Shown: positions 34,349 through 48,521, counted from the stretch's first letter. The stretch: 64,000 bases of DNA from Blakeslea trispora (GCA_025331445.1 JAIWNE010000056.1:124001-188000), one strand, 5' to 3'. The notes: a model not told the origin generated them from the letters alone. Numbers and translations: made by a program.

Positions 34349-36772
34349 TGTTCTCGTATATATGTGTGGGTGCAGCAGAGAGTTTGTATCTTGGAGAAAG
34401 AAAAGCAAAAAAAAAAGGAGAAAAGCTGTTCCCTTTTTTGAGGTCACTCAAACAAACAAAAAATTTTCAAGTTCGACTTTTCAACTTCCGAAGCTAATTC
34501 AGGCACATATTTCATTATGGTTTCACCCTTAACAAAAGCATTACAGTCGACTTTGGCGTTTTTGTTGTTGTTGATATTATGTTTTGATTCGCCAAGCAAG
34601 GAGTGAGTTTCATCACTTGATAATGATTGGGTTTCTATAGAGAAGAAAATGTCAGAGATCAAAAAAAGTAATTTAGTTTGTTAGAAAACAAACAATGAAA
34701 ATGAAGCCATTGTATTGAGCAGTAAAACGGGAGCTGGTGAGGCTGCATTATTAAAAATTGCAAAAATTGAATGATAGTAAAGTTGTATTGAATTGGATCT
34801 TTGGCAGACATTACTTTGTACATATATAAAGACACATCTATCATACTACAAATATTCAAATAAATATGTCATCTGATCTTGATAGATTTGTTTATTTATT
34901 ATGAGAAAATTGTTCAAACAATTCTCACAAAAGACTTTTGGCCCATAACATCTTGACTACAGATGCAGTATAGCTAAGTCTCTAGCATTCTATACAACAC
35001 TCTAACAGACGAGTGAATAAACACTCTCTTCTCTATAGATTATAGCAATAACACCCTTTGTTTTCTCCCTCTAATAAAGTAAAATGATTCCTTGAGAGGT
35101 ATTGAAACTATAAGCTTCGTCTGAATCAACTATCTGCATTGTAAATCTGATTGAGGGCACAAGTAAGCTTTATATTAAGGGGTTTTGCTCAAAAGTAATA
35201 TAGCTAATAAAACTAAACACTAATTTCTTCTTTCGGAGCAAGGAGTCTCTTCTTGGTCTTTGCTACAACTAAAAAATAAACTTGATTTCAAGAAGCTTTA
35301 TATGAAAAAAAAAAGCCATTATCGGCATCATGCAATTCTTCACTATTGTAATTCTCTTCATTCTAAATGAAGAGAAAGGTAGATTTATTCAATTGTAAGC
35401 TCAAGAAGAAGAGGAGTAACAAGTGAGTCTATTGTTATACAAAACTATCAGCTTTGTGTTTATTTCAACTCCTTCCGTTTTAATAAACTTGTATTTTGTT
35501 CTCGAAAAAGCTTAGTGAAATCCAACCGTGTTTAGAGAATCACTAACTTTTATTTAAAAGAAAATGTCCCAGTCATTGTATCTTTCAATTTATATATAAA
35601 CAAGAAAACCAAAGGAGAATTCTTGCTATGAATTATACGAACAGGACTGACTTCCAGCCTTAAGTCTAACCAGCTTTTGTTTACCATCAATTGTTTTTTT
35701 TTACCAAGTACAATGAACTGGAATTTTGAGGCTAAAGAGAAAGAAACTCTGCCTACAGTAGAAGCACATATTCAAGAAGCTTGAGTAAAGAAGATCTGAC
35801 CCATCAAGAGACACCAGCCCACGTGGCTCATGCTTCTGTTCTCTAATCCTTTTGTATGACTATATTCCAAAAAAACAGTACCCAAAACAAACTTTTCATA
35901 AGTCAGCAAGACAAGTTGATTAAACAGTGGGATGAAGCCCTTACAAGTGAGATCCTGGACGAAATATTTGACAGAAAATCACTGTGAAGAGCACACATGC
36001 TACCTGAGTATAGGATTGTAGCGTTGTATGAAATTGTGGTGTAAATGTTGTCAAGAGTCATTATGTGTTGACATATCAAACAAGTCAGGACCATAAAAGA
36101 CGACCAATCCTTCAATGGACCTCTCAACAACGTGGCTATAACATTACTGCGTTTCTTGTAGCTGCAAGTAACTTGCTAAATTGAAACATGTTCGTGTTTT
36201 TTTTTGTATCTCTACACTACAAAATCTTTGTGATTCTTTCTCAAAGAAATATGCTGTCATTGTCTAAAGCAAACAGAAATCATGTAGTGTTTCAACACCT
36301 TATGGTAATGCTTTTTTCTTTTGTTTTATTGCTACATGAACTTGACTTACTTGGTCTTTAGCCCTTGGTTAGGGGGTGGAGCCTTTTTGTTATTTGCTCA
36401 TTGCTTCTAGATTGTGCCTGCTAATAACAAGATTTTCTTTTCTCTTTGCATTATGGTGATCTCATTAAAAAAGAAAGAATTGACACGAATACAAATGAAG
36501 GCTATCTGATCTCAATCCCCATTTCTGAGGGGATGACAAACTAACTAGATTGCTTGCCAACTCGGATTAAACGTGTCATGAGTATGGTACACAATGTCAA
36601 AGTAGGACAATCCCAATCAAAAGATGTACACTAAAATGTGACTTGGGATTAAAGAGCCGCTTGTCCTTTGTAGTACCATCACTTATCCTGTCGGATAGAC
36701 TTCTTATTCGTACTCCTTTTTTCTCTTTTCTTTTTCCTTTCTTTCCTTATCTTTTATTTTTCTAACTTTAAT
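34349..36772. other. Long intergenic region, no gene assigned
   Basis: About 2.4 kb, very AT-rich. Two abutting minus frames (34659-34859 and 34444-34662) could be parts of a small spliced gene: a good acceptor (TCTATAG) stands at about 34637, before a 64-codon polar stretch ending at 34444, but no donor gives a convincing first exon. A minus frame at 35903-36130 has no recognisable content. The stretch 36715-36770 before the Rab gene is T/C-rich. Confidence 0.4.
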
Positions 36773-37749
36773 ATGAGCAGAGACGACGAATACGATTATC
36801 TTTTCAAGGGTATAAAAGAAAAAGAAAGTGTATGTTTGACAGAACATTATGCTGATTGTTTTTTATTATTGTTGACGTTTTAGTTGTTCTTATTGGTGAT
36901 TCCGGTGTAGGAAAGACCAATCTTTTGTCCAAGTTTACCCGTAATGAATTCAATATGGAATCAAAGAGTACCATTGGTGTAGAGTTTGCTACTCGTAGTG
37001 TTCAAGTAGACAGTAAGACCGTTAAGGCACAAATTTGGGATACAGGTAAGTTTTACATTTGCTTCCGATCTAATCTCCGGAAAAAAGAAGGGGGAAATGT
37101 GGCTTTGGTGATTAATTCTTTGTTTAGCTGGACAAGAAAGATACCGGGCCATTACTAGTGCGTAAGTGTAAGAAGAAAGAGGGAACGGAGTTTCCGAGAG
37201 AGAAAAGAAAGGGTTCTAAGTAATATATATAGTTACTACCGAGGAGCTGTCGGTGCATTATTGGTGTACGATATTTCCAAATACAACACTTATGAGAATG
37301 TAATGCGTTGGTTGAAGGAGTTACGTGATCATGCTGATGCAAACATTGTTGTTATGTTGGTTGGAAACAAGAGTGATCTGCGACATTTACGTGCAGTACC
37401 CACAGAAGAGGCCAAGCAATTTGCAGGTAAAAAAGAAAAAGCAAAAGCCAAAAAGGAGAGGAAGCTGATTTTGTTTTGTTCTAGCTGAAAATGGCCTTTC
37501 CTTTATTGAAACATCTGCTTTGGACTCAAGCAATGTAGAGCTTGCTTTTCAAAGAATTTTGACAGGTAGAAAACAGAAAGAAATAAAGAGAAGGAATTGG
37601 GACGCTAATCAATATGTCTACTAGAAATTTATCGTATTGTCTCAAACAAGGCCTTGGAGTCATCTAGTGATGTAGCTAGACCTACTGCTGGACAAACAAT
37701 TCAAGTAACTCAATCCTCTGATGAGCAAAAACAAGGTGGCTGTTGCTAA
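36773..37749 (+). CDS. Rab11/Ypt3-type GTPase
   Basis: Small GTPase of recycling endosome and trans-Golgi exit, delivering secretory vesicles to growing tips. Exons 36773-36809, 36884-37045, 37128-37161, 37233-37426, 37485-37565 and 37625-37749 give 210 residues. The P-loop [11 protein letters not shown], switch I ([12 protein letters not shown]), switch II ([20 protein letters not shown]), NKSDL and ETSAL are intact. The segment [20 protein letters not shown] is characteristic of Rab11. The protein ends in GGCC, a double geranylgeranylation site. Introns interrupt it at five points including a 34-nt exon. A T/C tract lies just before the start. Confidence 0.95.
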
Positions 37750-38995
37750 GCCTTAGTTACTACATCACTTTCTATTTAATGTCTATATATGTTTTTTTCA
37801 TTCTCTTAATATGATATCTTATTTCTTATTGCTCTTATTGGGATACCAATACCCCCACTTATTATTCCTTCCCCCCTTCTCTCTCTTTTCAAAGAGAGCT
37901 TATAAGCTTGTTATTCAACTATTTTTAAATAAGAAAGGAATAAACTTTGCCTAATTCATTTGATACTCTATGGTACTTTTGTGTGATACAGAAATATCTT
38001 GAAAGAGATGCACTGTTTCCAGAAATGTATTGTATTCTGAGAGAAACAAACTGCACAAAATGGCTAGATCACACTGACAAATATTGTATGTTTGAGAATG
38101 CATCAACATTAGAAAACAAATTGCACAGCTGCCCAATCTTGGGGGAGTGGCTCTTTAATTCGGCCATACTTGAAGCTCTGACAGAGTCCACAATGATTGC
38201 TTAAATGGACGATGCATCAGTAAAGCCGTATTTGAATGTGATGTTAGCCTCTCTTTTTGCTTTTCTTTGTTATGATCTACTACTACCCTTTCCTATTTTG
38301 TAGCTCCGCGTATCTTCAAGCAAGAAGCCAAGATATACACTTCCATAGAGTAAGAATAAGCCAAATTCGTACACACAAACAACAATCAAAACATCAGCTA
38401 ATGAGAACACTAATCGATAGTCTGGTCATTTGTTTCTCAAGATAAAAGAGAGAAAAACCAATCTTTTTGTCTAGTTATTGACAAAATCAATACACTACAC
38501 TAAAAGGTAACAAGGCTGTTCAGAAAGTTGTTTGCAAGAAAGGCATGTAACTTATCATGACTGAGGCTACAAACCTATCCCTTTTCCTAAGCATTTCCAT
38601 TCAGGAACAACAAATTAAACTTGTGTCTGTGATGAATAACACCCTAAAGAATAGTGCTGATTCTACCATTCTTGAAATTGAGGGTCAAGCAGTCCTGATG
38701 ATACGCTTCATGCAGCTTGCGCCGTTTTCAAACGAGCTCTCATCAGAGAAAACCACTCTTCTTTTTTCTTTTTTCTTTTGGAAAGACCAAAAACGAATCA
38801 GGTAAAGATCAAGTATGATCCTCGTCCCAAAAGTACCTAGCTGGCGACAATATAAAACAAGGTTATTGAATAAATCTTTTTAGTATTAAAAGTTGCTTTA
38901 ATTTGGCATTCTATTGTGACAACTAGAATATAATTCTAATTAAGAAAGAGTTGGTGATATGTATGCATATGAGTATATTACAAGGGAGAAAAGGT
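37750..38995. other. Intergenic, no gene assigned
   Basis: About 1.2 kb between the convergent Rab11 and GCN1 genes. Plus-strand frames at 37947-38204 (85 codons, Cys-containing) and 38557-38805 (82 codons) are gene-like in composition, but I recognise no domain and could not splice them together. They may be a decayed gene. Confidence 0.35.
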
Positions 38996-41900
38996 CTAGG
39001 ATTCATTTTTCAGGATCTCGGCGACAGTAGGATCGACACGAGGTTGCAAAGCACTAAGTGCCTTTAAGGCAGTAACAGCACGTTCACGAACAATATCGCT
39101 TGTAGAATCAGAGTAGGATTTGACAAAAGTACGTTGCAATTGAGGCAAGAAAAGCTTGAGATGCATAGGTACCTTGTTCAACATAAGACTATTATAAAGA
39201 AAAAAGAAAGTTAAGAACGTTGTTTGTTGTCTACATGACAAATACATACCTCAATGTTTGCAAAATAGCTGCCTTGACTTCAGCTGGGTAACGATCACCT
39301 AAAATACGAATAAGAGGACCAGTAATCTGTGTGACAAATGGCTTCAGGGCAGTAGCGTTGGTACGCTCAATCAAGTCACCGACAGCAAGAGCTGATTGTT
39401 CACGAACTTCAGTAGAGCCATACATCAAACCTTGCAAGAAAATTGGCAAGACACATCCAATACCCTTTGGTAAGCAGAAACCAGGAATATCAACACCAGC
39501 TTGACCAGCTGTTGTGATTGCATGACGAGTAGGTGCAACTAATTCTTCATACTCTTCCTTGGGCAAGGACTTGGTAATGGCGCTCAATGCACTCCAAGCA
39601 GATTGAATAACTTGTTCATATGGATCATCAAGAAGCAACATCAACAAGTGAATCCAATCGGGAATATAGAAAGAAGCATCGAGCTCAGATTCAGTGAAGA
39701 ACTGCGCAGTGATGTCACAAGAAACAGCACGCTTGTGAGGGTTGTCATCTCTGACATACTCCATAAGGGTAACAGTCAAGGTATGCAAACCATCTTCGTC
39801 ATCGACAGATAACAAGAATGCTTCGGTAGTGGCCTTTAATGCTTGAATAGTTTCTTCATCTTGTTCTACCATAAGTGTTTCGATCAATGCATCAAGAATG
39901 GCAATCAGACGCTTGTTCAAAGCTGGACCGGCTACAGTCACAAGCGAAGCAAGGGCGCGAGCGTTGAAAGCACTGATAGGCACAGTAATGAGTGTAGGAA
40001 TAAGTACAGGGAATACGACATTGGATCGAACAGACATGATCTCCTTAAGAGCAGATAAAGCATATGTAGATGACTCATCAGATGATTGAAGCTTGTTGAG
40101 CAATGAAGGAAGAATGCCATCAATGGCCTTAGCACCAATGTTTTGATGAAGAGTATCGAAGGCTATAAGAAACAAAATAAAAAAGAAGTTGAATTAGATA
40201 TTTTAAATGTCATAATCAGAATTGAGGGGATTTTACCTTGAGCTGCTGCTTCACGCACTTCTTCGGAAGGATCACACAAAGCACCCTTGATAACAGGAAT
40301 GATTTGATCAGCAAAGTCCATAACTTGAACCTTATCAGCAGAAGTCATGATTTCACTGTAAGCAAGGGTGACACCCAAGCGAATGCTGTCATCGTCAGAT
40401 TGCATATCTTGTTCAAGCACAGGAAGAATTTCGGGAAGAATACCTTCACCCAACTTCTGAACAAGGTCTCCCAAAGTACGACCAGCAACAGCTCGTTGTT
40501 CAAAGTTGTCGCTAGCCAAAATCTTGACTACCATGGAGATCATAGAAAGCATGATATCCTTAAGAGTACGAGGTGTGTTAGACACAAGTACCTTCCAGAC
40601 TTGAAGAGAAGCTTGTCTGACAACACCAGAAGAATCTTGTCTGACAATGTAAAGGGCAGACAGAATACGGTCTCTTCTTTCCTTGCCAAGAACTTCGATC
40701 AACTGCTTCTTCTTATCGGAACCATAATCTTCATAACCAGCATCAGCTTCGTCATCAGCCAACTCGTCCACATTACCAAGAGCTGTATCGTTGTTCTTGT
40801 TTGTGATACCTGTGATTCGGAACAAGAGTTCACCAACAAGTTGAACTGAACTTTGACGAATACGCCACTTGCTATCGAAGATACCCTTCTCCAATTCAGG
40901 CAACAACAAATCAACGGCTTTAGTAGCGTAGTTGGTGACAATCATACGACCAGCACGCAAAGAGGCTTCACGAACGTATTCAGATTCATCAGCAAGACCT
41001 GTAAGGATAGGAGGAATGATACGACCAAGATAAGGTTGGAAGCGGGTACCAAAGGTAGCAGGCAAATAGATCAAAAGTGAGATGAAACCTTCACGAACGT
41101 AAGCACGAGGAGAATCAGAATTAGAGATAATCTCAGGCAACAAGCCATCAAGACGTTCGAGACCGAGACCGGCAAGAACTTCGGATAAACCTTGAGCAGC
41201 ACCTTGTCTGTCAACACCACCAGAATCAGTCTTGAGTGTATCAAGCAAGTCAAGTACAAGACCAGGGAAGTTTTCTTCACCCAATTTTTCAACAAGAGCA
41301 CCCAATGCTTTAGCAGCAGTACCACGAGCAGCAGGAACAGGATCAACCAAGACGCCATGTAATCCAGGCATAATAATGTTAAGATAAGGCACAAGATCCT
41401 TCTGATCAGTCAAAGAAGCCATGTTACCTACAATTTGAGCAGACTTAGTCTTAATTTCAGTGGCACGCTCACGAAGACCACGTTCCAAGATAGGCATAAC
41501 TAAGGCAAGAGAAGGAGGATCAATATAATGGACAAATGAAGTTTGCAAAAGAGCAGTGAGAGCAGGTGCAGTCTTAGTGTTGGGATCACTGAGAGCCTTC
41601 AACAAGACAGGAACAAGTTCTTGAATTTCAGGATTACTGATAACTTCACCAAACAATTGAAGAGAGCGGTTGGCAGCAGCTTGGACTTGAGAGTGTGTAT
41701 CGGCCAATACTTCAGAGATACGAGGGATAATGTTGGGGAGAGAGACAGATAGTTGCTTAGGAGCACAATAGGCCATAGAACCCAAAAGTTCAACTGAAGC
41801 CTTTTTAGTACGCCACTGTCTTTCTTCTAAACCTTCCAAAATAGAAGGCAAAATAAGCTTAACACAGTGACCACTGATCTTACTCATGATAACACGAGCA

Positions 41901-44900
41901 GCATCGGAAGAAGCTTCACGAACATCTAAATTAGCATCACTAGAACAGACAAGCAAGAGAGGAATGATCTGAATAATATAAGGTTCAAACAAGCGACCCA
42001 AAGTGGCAGAGAGGGTTTCGAAGGCAAAGAGAGCACCTTGTCTGTATTCATACATACGCTTGTTGTCAACAGCATCCTTCAAGCTGTTCATCACATTGCA
42101 TTCCTTAAGAGCAGTGATACCGCGACCCTTAACAACACCGGCAAGACCATAAGCAGCACCACGACGATGAGCGTACTTTTCACCCTTGAATAACTTGTTG
42201 AGCAAGGACTTGATCAAGCGAGGTACTTCGTCTTTACACATCTTAATGAGAGGAGGCAAGCAATCAGCAACAGCACTTTGTACAGTTTCAGAAGGAGTAT
42301 CCAGTGTTTCAATCAACTTCTCAACAGCTGTGCTAACCTTTTCGTCACCAACATTTAAGTAACCTGCAGCACCACCATAGAGAATGACAGCAGCTTGACG
42401 AATGTGATCTTGAACATCGCTATTGTCGGTAGGTGAGTTCAAATAGGTCTCAAAAGTATCCAAGAAGCCTTCGATGTCTACGTTGCCGTAGGCGTTGATA
42501 GCGGCCATACCAGCTTCAAGCATACGTCTACGAACTTGTTCGTTGCGATCACCAAGTGCTTGTTCAGTAATCAAAAACTTACAGAAATTAGAAGCATTCT
42601 CAAGTTGCATCAAAGGAGCAAGAGCCTTAAGGGTAAGAGCAAGACCAACGCGTGCTTCCCAGGGGTCGACACGATCAAGTGTCTCAGGAATGACCATACC
42701 ATATTCATCGTACTCAGGATCGAGAGGAGCAGCCAACTTCTTGTACATGGCATAGATAGCTTGAAGTGTGTCGTAAGCGGATTCAGGATACTCTTCAACA
42801 GCTTCAGCAAGTGCCTGACTAGCAGCTTGACGAACATAGTTACTATCAGAAACAATGTAATCTAACAATTGTTCTCTAAAGTTTTCTTCAACTTCCATAG
42901 CATTGTCTTCCCATTGAGCCTTGGCCAATTCAGCGTTAGACTCATTTTCATCGTGACGAGCAACCCAAAGTTGAGGAGAATAGTCAATGTCAGTCAAGTC
43001 CAACAATTCCAATGCCTGAAGGGCAGCAGTACGAACAAGTACTTCGGAGGAAAGAAGACCTTGAAGAAGGGTGTCGATCTCGGCTTGTTCCACAGTTTCA
43101 CCCATATTTTCGCAAAGAGTGACAAGAGAGGTCTTCGCTGTCTTACTACAAGCAGGATAATCCCTGATGCTACGCAACAGGATGTCAACCATCTCTTGAC
43201 GAGGCAAGATCAAAGACTCGCCATGAATACAATGGAAGTTGATGATGTCAATGGCCATTGTGATCTGTTCAAGAATGGCTTCGTCATTTTTTTCACAACC
43301 GATACCACCTTGAGCAATCACTTGATAGAGGACAGGGAAGACGAAACCAAAGGAAGCGGGAGGGAGTGCACGAGATTCAGTGATGAAGCGCAAGCGGAAG
43401 AGAACACGAGAGACAAGAGCACCCAAAGGTTCGTCCAACCAGCGCATAGGAATGGGTAGAATTCTGTTAGAACGAAGAGTGGCCAAAGCAATGGCATCGC
43501 TGATAGGTTGAATATCATCAACAACACAACGACCTAGTTGACAGTAAGTATCAACCAAGAGTTCACCTACTAAGCGACCTGCGTGGTGCTTGCCGGCTTC
43601 AATCAAGATACGAACAAGATCTACAAGGTATTCTTCAGCAGCTTCACTGTTTCCATTTACGATAGAGCTAACGACATCAAGACCCAAAGTCAATTGACCA
43701 TGAACATGCTGAACGTGAGCACGAATTTCAGCTTCTTTCTTTAGTTGAGCATTGACAGCAGCTTGTTCTTCCTTGGTCAATTTTTGTGCCACGCCCTTCT
43801 TCTTGGCTAATTCAGCACGAAGCTCTTCTTCCCATTCATCATCGTTCTTTCCCTTTCTGTTGTTGCGACTCTCTACCTTCTTGTTCTTGTTGAGTACATC
43901 AACAAATGGTGTATCACTGGGTGCTTTCCAGATATTGCTTTCTAATTCGCCAATATCCTTTATCAACTCAGGGTTCAGGTTTTGCTCAGCAAAATCAACA
44001 AATTCAACAATGGATTCAGGAGAGATGAAAACAAGGGTTGAGATAGCAGAAATAGCGGCTTGGTAGAAAAGCTCAGACTCTTGACGAGATTGAAGTGTCT
44101 GTTTAAGAATTTCCAAAATCTTGTGTTCCTTCTCCTTAATAAGCTTTCCAGGATCGACATGAGCACGCTGGACAAGAGTAATCCAGTTATACTTGTTGGT
44201 GGGAGAAGCAATGAGCTTGTGATGAGACAAGACCATCAAATCAATCAGTTCAATACCCTTGCTTGATTCAGGCAAGTCAGAAGCAAATGAAGTCATGGAA
44301 TAGAGGACTGAAGCTAAGCGACTGATAGCAATGTCTTGTCTGTAGTCATCAGCATTTGTTGAGGTAACAGCTGTAGAATCCTTCACGTTGTGCTCAATAT
44401 CCAAAAGCCATTTCTTGACAGCAGGCTTCATGAAATAGTTGAGTTTGGTAGCATCCTTAGCTGTGATGGCAGCTATTTCATCAAAAGTAGCACGACGTAC
44501 AGTATGTTCAGGATGGCTGGTAGCAATCCAAACAAGGGCAATGGCTGCCAGATGTCCGGCACCTGTTTTTTCGAGAGAGTCTTGACTTTCGTTCATAAAG
44601 ACATGGGCTAGTGCTCTGATGAACCAAGTACCCTCGTCAGCAGATAAAGCTTTTGTGTAGATACGATCCCATAAGAGATAGCTTGGTTTGGGTGAAGAGA
44701 CCAACAATTGAGAAGGGTATTTTTGAGACTTCAACAGATCAGTCACAGTGGAAGGAACAGAAGGCCAATGCTGAATACGACCTGAAATCATGGCAATCAT
44801 CACATAGGCTTCAAGAGGACCATCCTTCCATACAAGAGGCTTATCGACAATAGCGTTGAATGTTTTGAAAAGGGCTTGCAAATACTTGACGATGTTGGCA

Positions 44901-46587
44901 CTCAAAGCAGCACTTGTAGAACCTTGATGATCCCAAACAGTAGAACCTACAGCTTGAGCCCAGCTCTTTCTAGCCAAAGGCTTAGTAGCTTGAAGGCCAT
45001 CTGTAGATGTCTTGACAGCCTTATCAACAAATTCCTTGTTTGCGGCGCAAAATTCATCGTTGTAAATCAAGACAGTCAGATGTCTACCAATACCATCGAC
45101 AGCGGCGGCCATGGCCTGCTCATGGGCTTCCTTGGCAGTCATAACAAAATAACCTTCCAAAGCCTTTTGACTGACAGTTGGCTCAGTTGTTTGTGCAAGA
45201 GACGAGAGAGCGTTGTACATGACGACACGGTGTTCCCAAGAGTTTACCTTACCACTTGTCAACAATTTGGAGATGCCATCGGCTACTTTGACAAGAGAAT
45301 CTGTGTCACGACACTTGCAGGCCAATGCTTCCCAAAACGACTTGGCACCATGGACAGTTGTAGGTGAAGTTGAGCGCAATTGGTTCATTAATGGATCAAA
45401 CCACTTGTTTGCAAAGATGCTAGAGGGGTCAAATGAGAAAGCAGGTGTAGCGCGGGCAAGGGCCAACAAAACAACTTCGGGAGAACGAAGCATGACCTTA
45501 TCTAAAACTGGCAAAAACTCTTTTTCAAACTTTTCTTTTGTAACGAATGTCTTGATGAAGTCGACGAATGCATCCAATGCATCCAAATGGACTGCAGTTC
45601 TAGAAGACACAATGTTCTTGAGATAGTATTCAATCAGCTGAGGTTCCGCTTGCTCAATCATAGCTTTTCCATCTGTACGTGTCTTGAGACGAATGCTGAC
45701 GTCCACTACAGTGCCAATCAAGACAGCATTTTTGAAAGAGGGTGTACATGTCTGTGCGTTACTCAATGCGACCTGAAGAATGACTGGAATAGCTTCTGCG
45801 TTGTTTCGAATGGTACGTCGGACATCAGCAACAGCGCTCTTACTAATTGTCTTTTTGCTGTTCATGAGTGAATCAATCAATACTGCTTGGGCATTAAGCA
45901 CACTGGAAAACATCATGTTGGTCTTTGCGCCTTCTATGGTCACTTGTTTCAATACACATGAAAATAGCACATTGATCCATGTCAACAAGACAAATCGATC
46001 TGCTGCAGGGAATACACATTCACTAATATACAAAAGAGTCAATTGAGATCATTCAAAGGGTACAGTTTTTTTAGGCTTACCCAGTAGGTTTGCGCTTGCC
46101 ATATCTCTCTGCCTCTCTGACAATTACAGGCACAAAGACCTTTTGGAAAACCTCGGCGTTCCAGTTGTTGAGTTCCTTCAATACTTCAATAATAGCCATA
46201 CGAGAAGCACGATCCTGGTAACGTGGAATAGTCAAGAAGATGAGTTGTAATAAGGAAGGAAGCGACTCAACAGGAAGATCTATCACGTGTTGTTAGCTTT
46301 TTGTTGATGAATCTCGGGTAATGCAAACCTTTTCTACGAAGACGGATCAAGAGTACATGATTCAAGAAGTCAAGTCTATCAGAAACACCAGAATAGGTGA
46401 TCGTTGTCATGACTCTGGTCCTAATGAACTCGGGCCAACCAAGTTCGCCAGTATTTTCTTGCAAATCTGTCATAACAGTTTTGTCGACCTTTAAGAAAAT
46501 AGAAGTGAAAGAAACGAAAAAAAAAATTTAAACCTATCATTTTCTTTAAACAAATTTATAAAATCTGAACATTTCACTTACAAGCAT
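38996..46587 (-). CDS. GCN1: Gcn1, activator of the eIF2-alpha kinase Gcn2 (giant HEAT-repeat protein)
   Basis: Ribosome-bound sensor of stalled and collided ribosomes that, with Gcn20, turns on Gcn2 in amino-acid starvation. Exons 46582-46587 (only ATGCTT), 46329-46488, 46081-46279, 40237-46022, 39250-40162 and 38996-39188 give 2,418 residues; yeast Gcn1 has 2,672. Nearly all is HEAT repeats. The eEF3-like central part shows runs such as GEKYAHRRGAAYGLAGVVKG, EYRQGALFAFETLSATLGRL and LEERQWRTKKASVELLGSMA. The Gcn2-binding region follows with DPVPAARGTAAKALGALVEK, DRQGAAQGLSEVLAGLGLER and EKGIFDSKWRIRQSSVQLVG. The 5.8-kb exon is the longest in the window. The two-codon first exon is set by a perfect GTAAGT donor; an ATG in exon 2 (MTDLQENTG) is the alternative start. 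Confidence 0.95.
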
Positions 46588-46671
46588 GATTTTCCCCTTT
46601 ACTTTTTTTTTGATTTTATTTACTTTTACGTCACGAGATATTCAAGAAGAAGAAAAAAAAAGTGAACTTTT
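46588..46671. promoter_or_regulatory. Compact bidirectional promoter, GCN1 / COQ8
   Basis: Only 84 bp separate the start codons of two divergent genes. The GCN1 side is T-rich on the plus strand (about 46603-46626) and the COQ8 side A-rich before its ATG. Both 5' UTRs and both promoters must share this piece or extend into the flanking exons. Confidence 0.6.
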
Positions 46672-48521
46672 ATGTCTCTTTCTCGTAGCTTAGTTGATCT
46701 CTATGTGTTGGCAAGTGGTGTGTCCAAAGTAGGAACAACACTGGTAGCTAGCCAAACGTCAGCACTTTGTCACCATGTCAAAACCTCGAGTTTGTTAAAT
46801 CCTACACCTATGACTCCAGAAACAACAGCTACAACTGACCAACCTATAGACCGAGAAGTAGCTATAGAAGTTCCATTTCCTGAACATAACGAAACCGCAG
46901 TAACATCACCTCCTTCAACCGCAGCAGCTTCGACCGCAGTACCAACTTCACTCGACTTGGACAAAAAAGTGATATCAGAACCTTCTTTAGAGCCTACAGT
47001 ATCAGAGTTGAAAGAGACTGTTGCGATTGATGAGCCGATCGCGCAAGCAGATCCAACCTTATTGACACAACCAGGATCTGAAAATAGTGTGTCCGAGATC
47101 CAACGCAAACAATTAAAGGAATCTCGTATCCCTACTACCCGTATTGGTAGACTTTGGAACTATGGTACCTTGGCTACAGGCATGGGTATGGGAGCCATCA
47201 ATGAATCATTCAGGCGAGCAACAGGGCTATCACAGGAGAATTCGGGCTCCGTTATGCTCAGTGAGAGTAATGTCAACAGACTGGTTGATAAGCTCTCTCG
47301 TATGCGAGGTGCAGCTTTGAAGATGGGTCAAATGCTAAGTATTCAGGGTATTCAAGCTTCAGGCAACAAGACAGGCATGCCTCCTCAGCTCGAACAAATC
47401 TTATTGCGTGTTCATGATAGTGCTAATTATATGCCTCAGAAACAAATGGAAAAAGTGATGAGTAAAGAGCTAGGCAGTGATTGGCAATCTTATTTTAAGG
47501 AATTTGATCCTGTCCCTATCGCTGCTGCCTCCATTGGTCAAGTACATGCAGCCACACTGGCTGAGACCAACGAATCTGTCGTGATCAAGGTGCAATACCC
47601 AGGCGTTGCTGATTCAATTGACAGCGATCTGAGCAACTTGAAGGCACTTGTGACATTCAGCAATTTGCTGCCTCGCGGTCTATACCTTGATAATACCATT
47701 CGAGTAACTAAAGAAGAACTCGCCTGGGAATGCGATTATATACGTGAAGCCAATAATGCTATTCGCTTCAAGTCATTGTTAGAAGACGATCAACGATACA
47801 AGGTGCCCAAGATGTTTAAGGACCTTTGTACCGAACGTGTATTAGTAAGTGAACGCTTGACCGGACGTGTTTTAAGTAAAGCCGTAGAAGAATCACAAGA
47901 AGTTCGCAATCAGGTAAAGAGAATCCATGAATGTCAATTGTACACAATTGTAGCTAAAAAGGGAAAAAAAAACTATACATGATATAGTTGGGTGAAAATC
48001 TTTTACGTCTCTGCCTTCGAGAAGTATTCTCTTTCCGCTTTATGCAAACAGATCCAAATTGGTCCAACTTCTTTTATAACAAAAACCAAGTAGAATTGCT
48101 CGATTTTGGTGCCTGCCGAGAATATTCCAAAGATTTCTTGGATCTTTATGGCCGCATCTTGATGTCAGCAGCTAGAAACGACCGTGAAGGCGTATGGGAG
48201 TATTCTAGAGCGTTAGGGTTTGTAACAGGTTACGAAACTGAAGTGATGCGTAATGCTCATATTGACAGTGTCATGGTATTGGGTGAGCCTTTCAGACAAT
48301 CTGCACCAGATGATTTTGATTTCATGAGTCAGACAATCACACAGCGTGTTCGTGAAACTATTCCTGTGATGTTGCGACATAGACTGACTCCTCCTCCAGA
48401 CGAGACCTATGGTCTTCATAAGAAACTTTCAGGTGCATTTTTATTATGTACAAAGCTTGGTAGTAAATTTGATACAAAGGCTGTCTGGAGAGAAGAGGTT
48501 GAAAACCATTTTAAAATGTAA
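46672..48521 (+). CDS. COQ8: Coq8/ADCK3 atypical kinase of coenzyme Q synthesis
   Basis: Mitochondrial UbiB-family ATPase/kinase that supports the coenzyme Q synthesis complex at the inner membrane. Exons 46672-47913 and 47988-48521 give 591 residues. The family hallmarks are present: the KxGQ motif in RGAALKMGQMLS (K at residue 217), the Ala-rich loop AAAS at about 284-287 in place of a P-loop, VIKVQYPG with the ATP lysine, ELAWECDYIREANN, MQTDPNWSNFFY and LLDFGACREY (DFG). About 140 N-terminal residues are low complexity and rich in Thr, Pro and Ala, preceded by a mitochondrial-like start ([16 protein letters not shown]). The stop lies 59 bp from that of the convergent GST-like gene. Confidence 0.95.
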
